NCBI GenBank assembly: GCA_900470445.1
Contig: UCAU01000006.1
Location: forward strand, 1 to 64,000
DNA length: 64,000 nt
Origin: Hyphomicrobiales bacterium
Lineage (GTDB): Bacteria; Pseudomonadota; Alphaproteobacteria; Rhizobiales; Devosiaceae
Direction: 5' to 3'
This document shows, piece by piece, positions 36,395 through 44,617 of the stretch. Below the pieces are notes generated by a model. The model searched no databases, was not told where the DNA came from, and worked only from the letters and a program-made list of their open reading frames with translations. Position numbers and translations under genes: made by a program. Every line of letters begins with the position of its first letter. Within the stretch, counting starts at the first letter, position 1.

Positions 36395-37606
36395 ATGCGT
36401 CAAACCATGCCAGTCCGGCTCAATGCAGCCGAAGAAACCCTGATCGCCCAGCTCAAGAGCGTCGGCGCCGAGGCGGATGCGGAACGCATCAGCGTCGCCG
36501 GCCTGCCCACGCGGCGCGTCGAGAGCTATCACTATACCGACCTCAAAATGCTGCTGAAGGCCGTGCCGCCGTTGGCAGAGGCCGCTAACGAAGCCAGCGC
36601 GCCCGCGCTGCGCGTCGCCGGCGCCTATCAGCTGATGATCGCCAATGGCGTCGTGCAGAGCGGCACCACGGCTCCGGCCGGCATTATCGTTGGCTCGGCT
36701 GAGGGCTCGGCCCTCTCCACCCGCGACGACGTGCTGGTGCACCTTAACACGGCGCTGGTCCGCAACAGCCTGACCCTGACGCTGGAAAACAGCGTCGATC
36801 CGGTGATCCAGATCGACCATCGCAGCGAGGGCGAAGCCGCCCATGTCGCCGACTCGGTCAAGGTTTTCGTGGCCGACGGCGCTTCGGCGACGATTCTGGA
36901 AACCTTCTCGGGTTCGGACGCCGCACACGTCAACAACCACGCCAGCTATATGGCGCTGGGCAAGGATGCCGTGGTCACCCACATCACCGTCGATCTCTCG
37001 GGCCGCGCGAGCTCACATTTCGCGACCAATGAATATCACCTGGCCGACGGCGCCAAGCTGCGCACGCTGGTGATCCATGCCGGTTCGGGCCTGAGCCGCA
37101 CCCAGCTCTTCCCGCGCTACGAGGGCGCCGGGGCTCATGGCGACATTACCGGGCTCAACCTGGTGTCGGATGGGCAGCATAACGACATCACGATGGATGC
37201 GACCCACGCGGTGCCGCACACCACGTCCCAGCCGCTGTTCAAGTCGATTGCCCGCGGGCGCGGCAAGGCCGTCGTGCAGGGCCGGCTCGTTGTGGCGCGT
37301 GATGCGCAGAAGACCGATGCCAAGTTCATGCATCAGGGCCTGATGCTGTCGGACGAGGCTGAAATCCTCAGCAAGCCCGAGCTCGAAATCTATGCCGACG
37401 ACGTTGTCTGCGGCCACGGTTCGACCTGCGGCAAGCTCGATGCGGATTCCCTGTTCTATCTGGTCAGCCGCGGCATTCCGAAGGCCGAGGCCGAAACCAT
37501 GCTGGTGCGCGGTTTCCTCGAGGAACTCGTTGATCCGATCGAGGACGAGGCGCTTGGCGAGGCTCTGCGCAGTGTCATCGATGGCTGGTTGCTGGCTGCA
37601 AAGTAA
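36395..37606 (+). CDS. sufD: Fe-S assembly protein SufD
   Basis: SufD is the SufB paralogue that completes the SufBC2D complex and helps iron acquisition. The 403-aa protein starts MRQTMPVRLNAAEETLIAQL two bases after sufC. The beta-helix core shows SYMALGKDAVVTHITVDLSG, the DITGLNLVSDGQHNDITMDATHAVPHTTSQ region, and FKSIARGRGKAVVQGRLVVARDAQKTDAKFMHQ. The C-terminus has CGHGSTCGKLDADSLFYLVSRGIPKAEAE, which matches the helical cap of the family. Confidence 0.95.
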   Translation: MRQTMPVRLNAAEETLIAQLKSVGAEADAERISVAGLPTRRVESYHYTDLKMLLKAVPPLAEAANEASAPALRVAGAYQLMIANGVVQSGTTAPAGIIVGSAEGSALSTRDDVLVHLNTALVRNSLTLTLENSVDPVIQIDHRSEGEAAHVADSVKVFVADGASATILETFSGSDAAHVNNHASYMALGKDAVVTHITVDLSGRASSHFATNEYHLADGAKLRTLVIHAGSGLSRTQLFPRYEGAGAHGDITGLNLVSDGQHNDITMDATHAVPHTTSQPLFKSIARGRGKAVVQGRLVVARDAQKTDAKFMHQGLMLSDEAEILSKPELEIYADDVVCGHGSTCGKLDADSLFYLVSRGIPKAEAETMLVRGFLEELVDPIEDEALGEALRSVIDGWLLAAK

Positions 37607-37663
37607 CAGCAGCCGTCCGCATCGTAGGAAAATCAAAGGCGCTGCTAGCGCCGAGGAACGTGC

Positions 37664-38884
37664 ATGACCTTCGATCTCGAAAAAGTCCGCGCTGATTTTC
37701 CGATCCTGTCGGAACAGATCCACGGCAATCGGCTGGTCTATCTCGATAGCGGCGCATCGGCCCAAAAGCCGGTGCAGGTGCTGGACCGGATGGATTATGC
37801 CTTCCGGCACGAATATGCCAATGTCCATCGCGGCCTGCATACGCTGGCCAACCGCGCGACCGAAGCCTATGAGGGCGGCCGCCATGCGGTGCAGCATTTC
37901 CTCAATGCGGGCCGGCCCGAAGAGATCATCTTCACCCGCTCGGCCACCGAGGCGATCAACCTCGTGGCCTCATCCTTTGCCGGTCCGCGCATCAGCGAGG
38001 GCGACGAAATCGTCACCACGATCATGGAGCACCACTCCAATATCGTGCCCTGGCATTTCCATCGCGAGCGCAAGGGTGCGGTGATCAAATGGGTCGATGT
38101 GCGTGACGATGGCAGCTTTGACATCGACGCCTTCGAGGCGGCCCTAACCGACCGCACCCGTATCGTTGCGGTTACGCATATGAGCAATGTGCTGGGCACC
38201 GTCACCCCGATCAAGGACGTGATCGCCATCGCCCATGCGCGCGGCATTCCCGTATTGATCGATGGCAGCCAGGGCGCGGTTCACACCAAGGTGGACGTGC
38301 GCGATCTCGACGCCGATTTCTATGTCATGACCGGCCACAAGCTTTATGGCCCCACCGGCATCGGCGTGCTTTACGGCAAATACGATCTGCTCGCCGAGAT
38401 GCAGCCTTATCAGGGCGGCGGCGAAATGATCGATGTCGTGACCATGGAAACGGTAACCTATAACGAACCGCCGCATCGCTTCGAGGCCGGCACGCCGCCC
38501 ATCGTTCAGGCTATCGGGCTGGGCGCGGCGATCAAATATATGGACGATCTGGGCCGCGACGCGATTGCCGCGCATGAAGCAGATGTCGCCGCCTATGCCC
38601 ATGAACGGCTGAGCCGGATCAATTCGCTGCGCCTGATCGGCACGGCGCCGGGCAAGGGCGGCATTTTCTCATTCGAGGTCAAGGGCGCCCACGCCCACGA
38701 CATGGCGACGATTCTCGACCGTTACGGCATTGCCGTGCGCGCCGGCACGCATTGCGCCATGCCATTGCTCAAACGTTTCGGTGTCACCTCTACCTGCCGC
38801 GCCTCCTTCGCCCTATATAACGGCAAGGATGACGTGGACGCGCTGGTGGACGGCATCGAACGCGCCCAGAAATTTTTTGCCTGA
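37664..38884 (+). CDS. sufS: Cysteine desulfurase SufS
   Basis: SufS is the group II desulfurase that delivers sulfur through SufE or SufU to SufB. The 406-aa protein starts MTFDLEKVRADFPILSEQI. Motifs: NVHRGLHTLANRATEAYEGGR, EIIFTRSATEAINLVA, MEHHSNIVPWHFH, the PLP lysine in VMTGHKLYGPTGIGVLYGK, and the catalytic cysteine in VRAGTHCAMPLLKRF. It is distinct from the NifS-like desulfurase at the head of the operon, so the cluster holds one enzyme of each group. No sufE gene is present in the window. Confidence 0.96.
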   Translation: MTFDLEKVRADFPILSEQIHGNRLVYLDSGASAQKPVQVLDRMDYAFRHEYANVHRGLHTLANRATEAYEGGRHAVQHFLNAGRPEEIIFTRSATEAINLVASSFAGPRISEGDEIVTTIMEHHSNIVPWHFHRERKGAVIKWVDVRDDGSFDIDAFEAALTDRTRIVAVTHMSNVLGTVTPIKDVIAIAHARGIPVLIDGSQGAVHTKVDVRDLDADFYVMTGHKLYGPTGIGVLYGKYDLLAEMQPYQGGGEMIDVVTMETVTYNEPPHRFEAGTPPIVQAIGLGAAIKYMDDLGRDAIAAHEADVAAYAHERLSRINSLRLIGTAPGKGGIFSFEVKGAHAHDMATILDRYGIAVRAGTHCAMPLLKRFGVTSTCRASFALYNGKDDVDALVDGIERAQKFFA

Positions 38885-38895
38885 TTGGTATCGCT

Positions 38896-39291
38896 ATGAC
38901 CGACGAACCAGAAATCGCTCCGGCTCCGACCATTCCCGAGCCCCGCATTACGCCCAATGTTTCCGGCGGCCTGCCGGAAGCAGAGGTCGAACGCATCACC
39001 ACCGACCTGATCGGTGCACTCAAGACCGTCTATGACCCGGAAATCCCGGTCGATATCTACGAGCTCGGCCTGATCTACAAGGTCGATCTGGATGACGATC
39101 GCAAGCTGGTTATCGACATGACGCTGACGGCGCCCGGTTGCCCCGTGGCCGGCGAAATGCCCGGTTGGGTCGAAAACGCCGCTCGCGGCGTCGAAGGCAT
39201 TCAGGACGTGACGGTCAACATGGTATTCGATCCGCCATGGGACGCATCGCGTATGAGCGAAGAAGCCCAAGTCGCGCTCAACTGGTGGTAA
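38896..39291 (+). CDS. sufT: SUF system assembly protein SufT-like (DUF59/MIP18)
   Basis: This 131-aa DUF59 protein has an extended acidic/proline N-terminus (TDEPEIAPAPTIPEPRITP). The core has the DPEIPVDIYELGLIYKVDL motif, the cysteine region MTLTAPGCPVAGEMP and the end VNMVFDPPWDASRMSEEAQ. SufT proteins assist maturation of Fe-S client proteins and act near SufBCD. It lies 11 bp after sufS and 1 bp before the VOC gene, so it is clearly in the operon. Confidence 0.93.
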   Translation: MTDEPEIAPAPTIPEPRITPNVSGGLPEAEVERITTDLIGALKTVYDPEIPVDIYELGLIYKVDLDDDRKLVIDMTLTAPGCPVAGEMPGWVENAARGVEGIQDVTVNMVFDPPWDASRMSEEAQVALNWW

Positions 39292-39292
39292 G

Positions 39293-39712
39293 ATGAACCG
39301 GCCGCCCTTGCATGGCTTGGTAGAAACCTGCCTCTACGTCTCCGACGTGGCGCGCAGCCGCGACTTCTACGTCAAGGTGTTCGGCTTCGAGCCGATGGGC
39401 GGTGACGACCGCATTCAGCCACTCCAGGTCGGTCCGGGTCAGGTGCTGATTCTCTTTCGCCGCGGCGCTACGCTGAAGCCGATACCCGTTGGCGGCGGTT
39501 TCATCCCGCCCCATGACGGCGCCGGAGAACAGCATTTCGCCTTCGGCATAACTGAGGACGCCTTCGAGGATTGGAAAATCTACCTTGAAGGTCTACATGT
39601 AGAGTTGGAAAGCGAAGTTGCCTGGTCGCAAGGTGGCCGCAGCGTCTATTTCCGTGATCCGGATCGCCTTGTGGTCGAATTGATCACCCGGGGCGTCTGG
39701 CCGAATTACTAG
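39293..39712 (+). CDS. VOC family protein inside the suf operon
   Basis: This 139-aa glyoxalase/dioxygenase-superfamily protein starts one base after the sufT stop. His8 (PPLHGLVETCLYVSDVARSRDFY), the central EQHFAFG His and the final VVELITRG Glu make a plausible metal site of the VOC fold, better preserved than in the VOC protein at 14.5 kb. The spacing of 14 bp to sufA keeps it in the same transcript. The substrate is unknown; detoxification of reactive carbonyls or oxidants under Fe-S stress would fit but is unproven. Confidence 0.88.
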   Translation: MNRPPLHGLVETCLYVSDVARSRDFYVKVFGFEPMGGDDRIQPLQVGPGQVLILFRRGATLKPIPVGGGFIPPHDGAGEQHFAFGITEDAFEDWKIYLEGLHVELESEVAWSQGGRSVYFRDPDRLVVELITRGVWPNY

Positions 39713-39726
39713 AAGGATATGGCTTC

Positions 39727-40107
39727 ATGGCCTTCAAGATTATGTCGCTGACCGATGCCGCTGCTGAGCGCATCGCCGAAATCATCGAAGATTCGGACAA
39801 GCCGGTCATCGGCCTGCGCGTCGGCATCAAGAATTCCGGTTGCGCCGGCGTGGCCTACACCATGGATTATGTGTCCGAGCCGGTTAAGGGCGACGACCAT
39901 GTCACCGACAAGGGCGTCAATGTCTATGTCGACCCCAAGGCGACCATGTACCTGCTCGGCACGGTGATGGATTTCGAGCAATCCAAGATGAGCTCGGGCT
40001 TCACCTTCACCAATCCGAACCAGACTGGCGCCTGCGGCTGCGGCGAGAGCGTCACGCTCAAGGCTGCCGATCTCAAGGCCATTGCTGAAGCCCGCGTTCC
40101 CGCCTGA
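39727..40107 (+). CDS. sufA: A-type Fe-S carrier SufA (HesB/IscA family)
   Basis: SufA is a 126-aa A-type carrier that takes clusters from SufBCD to apo-proteins. It starts MAFKIMSLTDAAAERIAEIIE. The three ligand cysteines are in KNSGCAGVAYTMDY and QTGACGCGESVTL, the standard Cys-x(~65)-Cys-x-Cys layout. It ends the suf operon; the next gene, aroA, starts 75 bp later and may be read by residual transcription. Confidence 0.96.
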   Translation: MAFKIMSLTDAAAERIAEIIEDSDKPVIGLRVGIKNSGCAGVAYTMDYVSEPVKGDDHVTDKGVNVYVDPKATMYLLGTVMDFEQSKMSSGFTFTNPNQTGACGCGESVTLKAADLKAIAEARVPA

Positions 40108-40182
40108 TCGTCCGGTTGCACCTGCCCGGTATTTGCCCTAACAGGCGGGAGCAATTTGGCTCCAGCCCGTAGAGTATATTCC

Positions 40183-41460
40183 ATGACCGGCCTGCCTCCG
40201 GCTCTCACCATCATTCCGCCCGATCATCCGCTGGTCGGCCGGGTATCGCCTCCGGGTTCCAAATCCATCACCAATCGCGCTCTGCTATTGGCCGCTTTGG
40301 CCAATGGCACCAGCCGCTTGTCCGGTGCGCTCAAGAGCAAGGATACGGTGCTGATGGCGGCCGCTTTGCGGCAAATGGGCGTGACGGTCGAGGAACCCGA
40401 CGAAACCAGCTTCGTGGTGACCAGCACCAGCCGCCTGCAGCAGCCGGATGGTCCGCTCTTTCTCGGCAATGCCGGCACCGCCACCCGTTTCCTGACGGCC
40501 GCGGTCGCCACCGTCGATGGCGAAGTGATCGTTGATGGTGACGACGAAATGCGCCTGCGTCCCATTGGCCCGCTGGTAACTGCATTGCAGTCCCTGGGCA
40601 TTGATGCGGCCAGCCCAACCGGTTGCCCACCGGTTACCGTTCGCGGCAAAGGCAGCTTCGGGAAGGGGCGCGTCGAGATCGATGCGGGTCTCTCCAGCCA
40701 ATATGTGTCGGCCTTGTTGATGGCCGCGCCATTGGGCGATGGGCCGATCACCGTGGCTCTGAGCGGCAGCGATATCGGCGCCCGCGGCTATGTCGATCTG
40801 ACTTTGGCGGCCATGCGCAGCTTTGGCGCCGATGTCGAACAGCTCGACGCCGGCTCCTGGCTGGTGCAGCCCACCGGCTATGTGGCCGCCGACCTGCTGG
40901 TCGAGCCTGATGCTTCGGCGGCAACCTATCTCTGGGGCGCAGCGGCGCTCACTGGCGGCAAGATCGATCTGGGCGTGGCCGCCGACGCCTTCACCCAGCC
41001 TGACGCCGCTGCACAGGCGATCATTGCGCAATTCCCCAATATGCCTGCGGTCATCGATGGTTCGCAGATGCAGGACGCGGTGCCGACGCTGGCGGTCCTC
41101 GCCGCCTTCAACAATCATCCGGTGCGGTTCGTCGGCATTGCCAATCTGCGCGTCAAGGAAACCGATCGCATCCGCGCCGTGGCGAACGAGCTTAACCGCA
41201 TCCTGCCGGGCCTGGGGACCGAGGAGGGGGATGATCTGCTCGTGACGTCCGATCCCAACCTGGGCAGGCAGCTGGCCGGCAAGAACGCGCTTACCCGCAT
41301 CCACACCTACCACGATCATCGCATTGCCATGAGCTTTGCCCTGGCAGGCTTGCGCCTTCCGGGCATTACCATTCTTGATCCGGCCTGCACCGGCAAAACC
41401 TACCCGGAATACTGGGACATGCTGGCAGGGCTGGGCGTCAAGCTGGAACCGGCCGCCTGA
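40183..41460 (+). CDS. aroA: 3-phosphoshikimate 1-carboxyvinyltransferase (EPSP synthase)
   Basis: AroA condenses shikimate-3-phosphate and phosphoenolpyruvate in the shikimate pathway. The product is 425 aa from ATG 40183 (MTGLPPALTIIPPDHPLVGR); a TTG at 40156 would add nine residues. Motifs: PPGSKSITNRALLLAALANG, LGNAGTATRFLTAAVA, SSQYVSALLMAAP, and KETDRIRAVANEL followed by a DHRIAMSFALAG end segment. The loop reads TATRFL where many class I enzymes have TAMRPL, so the residue matching E. coli Pro101 is Phe. It overlaps a perfect palindrome at its stop with the convergent cyclase gene. Confidence 0.95.
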   Translation: MTGLPPALTIIPPDHPLVGRVSPPGSKSITNRALLLAALANGTSRLSGALKSKDTVLMAAALRQMGVTVEEPDETSFVVTSTSRLQQPDGPLFLGNAGTATRFLTAAVATVDGEVIVDGDDEMRLRPIGPLVTALQSLGIDAASPTGCPPVTVRGKGSFGKGRVEIDAGLSSQYVSALLMAAPLGDGPITVALSGSDIGARGYVDLTLAAMRSFGADVEQLDAGSWLVQPTGYVAADLLVEPDASAATYLWGAAALTGGKIDLGVAADAFTQPDAAAQAIIAQFPNMPAVIDGSQMQDAVPTLAVLAAFNNHPVRFVGIANLRVKETDRIRAVANELNRILPGLGTEEGDDLLVTSDPNLGRQLAGKNALTRIHTYHDHRIAMSFALAGLRLPGITILDPACTGKTYPEYWDMLAGLGVKLEPAA

Positions 41461-41471
41461 TCAGGCGGCCG
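41450..41471. terminator. 22-bp perfect palindrome spanning two stop codons
   Basis: CGGCCGCCTGA is followed by its exact reverse complement, so both aroA and the convergent cyclase gene end in Ala-Ala-stop within one palindrome. It can fold as an 8-bp GC stem around TGATCA on either transcript. No U-tract follows, so any termination would be intrinsic-weak or Rho-assisted. Confidence 0.6.
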
Positions 41472-42525
41472 AAACGCCGTCCTTGGGACCATGCTGCTCG
41501 GCCAGATCGTTCTCGCTGACCACCTTGTTGCGGCCGGCATGCTTGGCGGCATAAAGGCAGCGATCGGCGCGCTCGAGCAGTGAAGAAGGCGTGTCCGAAG
41601 GGCGGAATGCCGCCACGCCGAACGAGGCCGTGATGCGGCCCAGCTTCTCATTGGTGGAGCGCTTGAGCAATTCCTTGGCCTGAATGGCCCTGCGGACATT
41701 CTCGGCGACGATGACCGCGCCTTCGAGGTCTGTGGAGGGCAGGATGGCGACGAATTCTTCGCCGCCATAGCGCGCGGCGAGATCCTTGCCTTTGATATTG
41801 GACTTGATGGTCATGGCGACCAGCCGCAGCACCTGATCGCCCGTCTGGTGGCCATAGGTATCGTTGAAAGTCTTGAAGTGGTCGATGTCGGCGATCAGCA
41901 GGCAGAGTGGCTGATGGCCGCTCTGCGCCTCGGCAACGGCGGTTTCCAGGCCCTCGTCGAAGCTCTTGCGATTGGCGATCTTGGTGAGCGGATCGAGACG
42001 GGATTCCCGCCGCACATCGTCCAGGTCGCGCTGCAGCGCTGCAATGTCATCCCGCGATGCCTCGAGCTTCTGCTCCAGCGCGCGATTGGTGTCCTGCATG
42101 ACACGGGTTTCCAGCAGCAGCCGGTTGGCCAGCGATTGCAGCGCCTCGGTGGAGATATCCTGTTCGAGATCGCCGCTGGCTGACTGCAGCGAGCCGGAAT
42201 AGGCGCTCGCCGTGGTCATGGCCGTGTCGATCGCATTGTGCACCGCTTCGATGCGGGCATGCATGCGCTCGGAAACGTCGGTAATGCGGTCGTTGACGTC
42301 GGACTTGAGGAATTCGTTGTAGAGCGCCTCCGCCAAATCCACGGAAGGGGCATGCCCCTCCCGGAAAATGGCGTTGATCCGGCTGTTCAGGGACGGATTG
42401 ACGCCCGTGGCATAGGTGTAAAGCAGTTCATAGAACTGCGGATAGGGCGGAATTCCGCTGCGCTTGAGCAGGTCGAAAGCGGCATTGGCATAGCCAAGCG
42501 CTCGTTTGAATTCCTGTCCGGACAC
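41461..42525 (-). CDS. GGDEF diguanylate cyclase
   Basis: This 354-aa protein is predicted to make cyclic-di-GMP. A GTG start at 42525 follows GAGGGAAG. Residues 1-175 are helical without membrane segments (FYELLYTYATGVNPSL, a likely coiled coil at about residues 120-170), so it is cytoplasmic. The GGDEF domain (residues about 180-335) has SRLDPLTKIANRKSFDEGL, IADIDHFKTFNDTYGH and the active site ARYGGEEFVAIL. An RxxD inhibitory site five residues before GGEEF is not obvious, so it may lack product inhibition. The stop abuts that of aroA. Confidence 0.93.
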   Translation of the reverse strand: MSGQEFKRALGYANAAFDLLKRSGIPPYPQFYELLYTYATGVNPSLNSRINAIFREGHAPSVDLAEALYNEFLKSDVNDRITDVSERMHARIEAVHNAIDTAMTTASAYSGSLQSASGDLEQDISTEALQSLANRLLLETRVMQDTNRALEQKLEASRDDIAALQRDLDDVRRESRLDPLTKIANRKSFDEGLETAVAEAQSGHQPLCLLIADIDHFKTFNDTYGHQTGDQVLRLVAMTIKSNIKGKDLAARYGGEEFVAILPSTDLEGAVIVAENVRRAIQAKELLKRSTNEKLGRITASFGVAAFRPSDTPSSLLERADRCLYAAKHAGRNKVVSENDLAEQHGPKDGVSAA

Positions 42526-42670
42526 CGCTTCCCTCGCGTCCCGTTGCGCTCATCCGGCATTTCTTGTCCCAGAAACCCGAATCTATACGGATAGATACAG
42601 GTCCCGTCGCGCTAAGTACAAGTGTAAGATCGCTTTTTACTGCGAGCTACATAGTCAACCGCTGTACTGA

Positions 42671-44239
42671 TCAGGACGCGGTGCGTGTCGATCGCAGTAG
42701 AAACGCCGGCACTGGACCGTCATTGCCGAAGGGCGAGCTGGAATCGATGCCCGATTCGTCCATCTTCGGTTCTGCGGGCCGGCGATTGCGGCCGCGCGGG
42801 GACCGAGACTCTTCGTTGCGCGAAGGCTTGGCTTCCTCGCTTTGCGCCGGCTTGGCGGGCTGGCTCGGCGCGGCCGGCTGAGCTTCGGCGGGAGGCCTGC
42901 GATGCGAGCGAGACGCGGGCTTGGCTTCTGCCGGAACGGGCGCAGGAGTTGCCTCGGCGCTTTCCGTCTTTACCGGGCTTGCTGCTGATTTTTCGGCAAC
43001 AGGGCGTGGACCGCCACGGCGCGAGCGGGCAGGGCGCTTGGACTTGCTCTCTTCGCCGGCTTCCGCTGTCTCTGCCGAGGCAGGTGCGGCGGTGCCAGTG
43101 ATTTCCAGGTATTCGATGGGCTTCTGGATCAGCTTGATGATGGCCTCGAGATGCTTGCCGTCAGCCGGCGCCACCAGCGTATAGGCAACGCCCGAACGGC
43201 CGGCGCGGCCGGTTCGGCCGATACGGTGCACGTAGTCTTCGGCATGCACGGGCACGTCGAAATTGAACACGTGGCTCACCGCGGGAATATCGAGACCGCG
43301 GGCGGCCACGTCGCTGGCCACCATCAGGGTCAGCCGGTTAGCGCGGAACGCATCGAGCGTTTCGGTGCGGCTCTTCTGGTCCATATCGCCATGCAATGCG
43401 CCGACGCTATAGCCATGCCGCTCCAGCGAGCGGGCGAGGGTGGCCACATCGCGCTTGCGATTGCAGAAGATGATGGCATTGGTCAGCCCGGTGGCCGCGT
43501 CAATGCGGGCGCGCAGGGCAGCACGCTTGTCTTCGGGCTTGGATGACACTCTGACCAGCTTCTGGTCGATCGTGTCGGCTGTAGAATTCTGCCGCGCCAC
43601 TTCCAGCTTGATCGGATCGCGCAGGAACTGGTTGACCAGCTTCTGCACTTCGGGCGGCATGGTGGCCGAGAACAGCAGCGTCTGCCGGCGGGCTGGCAGC
43701 AGGCTGCAGATCTTCTTGATGTCGTCGATAAAGCCCATGTCCAGCATACGATCGGCTTCGTCGATCACCAGGATGTCGACGCCGGTCAGCAGGATGCGGC
43801 CGCGGCCGAACAGGTCGAGCATGCGGCCGGGCGTGGCGATCAATACGTCAACGCCGCGATCCAGCTTCTTGATCTGGTCATCAAAGGACACGCCACCGAT
43901 CAACAGCGCCATGTTCAGCTTATGGTTCTTGCCATACTTCTCGAAATTCTCGGCCACCTGCGCCGCGAGTTCGCGCGTCGGTTCGAGAATGAGCGTGCGG
44001 GGCATGCGCGCACGGGCGCGGCCGCTTTCCAGCAGCGTCAGCATCGGCAGCACGAAGGACGCGGTCTTGCCGGTCCCGGTCTGGGCGATGCCGATAATGT
44101 CCTTCTTCTGCAGGACGTGGGGGATGGCCTGCGCCTGGATTTCAGTAGGCGTCGTGTAACCCGCAGCGATCACTGCCTCGGTTACTTTGCTCGAAAGGCC
44201 CAGCCCGGAAAATTCGTCGGTCAAATTCAGTCGTTCCAC
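42671..44239 (-). CDS. DEAD-box ATP-dependent RNA helicase (RhlE-like)
   Basis: This 522-aa RNA helicase has a complete motif set: Q-motif (GYTTPTEIQAQAIP), AQTGTGKTASF, PTRELAAQ, GG, TPGR, VIDEADRMLDMGF, SATMP, and the second RecA domain with ARGLDIP and HRIGRTGRAGRSG. After about residue 385 comes a long disordered Ala/Pro/Glu/Lys/Arg tail (RSRRGGPRP, SHRRPP, RGRNRRP), which suits RNA binding. Such helicases assist ribosome assembly, mRNA decay with RNase E, and cold growth. The leader is about 380 bp, consistent with cold-shock-type regulation, not shown. Confidence 0.93.
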   Translation of the reverse strand: MERLNLTDEFSGLGLSSKVTEAVIAAGYTTPTEIQAQAIPHVLQKKDIIGIAQTGTGKTASFVLPMLTLLESGRARARMPRTLILEPTRELAAQVAENFEKYGKNHKLNMALLIGGVSFDDQIKKLDRGVDVLIATPGRMLDLFGRGRILLTGVDILVIDEADRMLDMGFIDDIKKICSLLPARRQTLLFSATMPPEVQKLVNQFLRDPIKLEVARQNSTADTIDQKLVRVSSKPEDKRAALRARIDAATGLTNAIIFCNRKRDVATLARSLERHGYSVGALHGDMDQKSRTETLDAFRANRLTLMVASDVAARGLDIPAVSHVFNFDVPVHAEDYVHRIGRTGRAGRSGVAYTLVAPADGKHLEAIIKLIQKPIEYLEITGTAAPASAETAEAGEESKSKRPARSRRGGPRPVAEKSAASPVKTESAEATPAPVPAEAKPASRSHRRPPAEAQPAAPSQPAKPAQSEEAKPSRNEESRSPRGRNRRPAEPKMDESGIDSSSPFGNDGPVPAFLLRSTRTAS

Positions 44240-44617
44240 TCAAAGCTGTTGCCCGATGCAGGATCCGCTCGAAACATTCAAGGCGGCGCACCGGGAAGAA
44301 AGCCGCAAACGACACAGGCATGATGCCGCGGTTTGCGTCAGCGGCGGACTGGAAAGGCAATCACACAAACAGTCCGCATACGGGAGGTGGCCACGAAAGC
44401 GAGAGCAACACGTGCTGGTCGACAGAGTGGCCCTGAGGCACCTTCAGCAAAGGCGGACTGTGTCCAATAAAACCAGCCGTCAAGCCGGAAATGCTCCAGC
44501 GGCGCGGACCATAGCGCAAAGGCCTTTCAAGTCAACGGCCTTGCAAGATTTAACATTAACTGCTGCGCAGATGGTCAAGATAAGTCGAGATTCACATCAG
44601 TGTGAGGCTCGACTCGC
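44240..44617. other. Intergenic region between parE end and helicase start
   Basis: About 378 bp. One 144-codon + frame crosses it but has the Arg/Ser/His-rich composition of a non-coding shadow. It should contain the helicase promoter and a long leader on the minus strand. TTAACATTAAC near 44553-44563 is an AT-rich spot that could be part of a promoter; it does not match the CtrA spacing TTAA-n7-TTAA. Confidence 0.45.

Noticed and set aside
44553-44563. CtrA site TTAA-n7-TTAA
   Set aside because: Spacing between the two TTAA is two bases, not seven.
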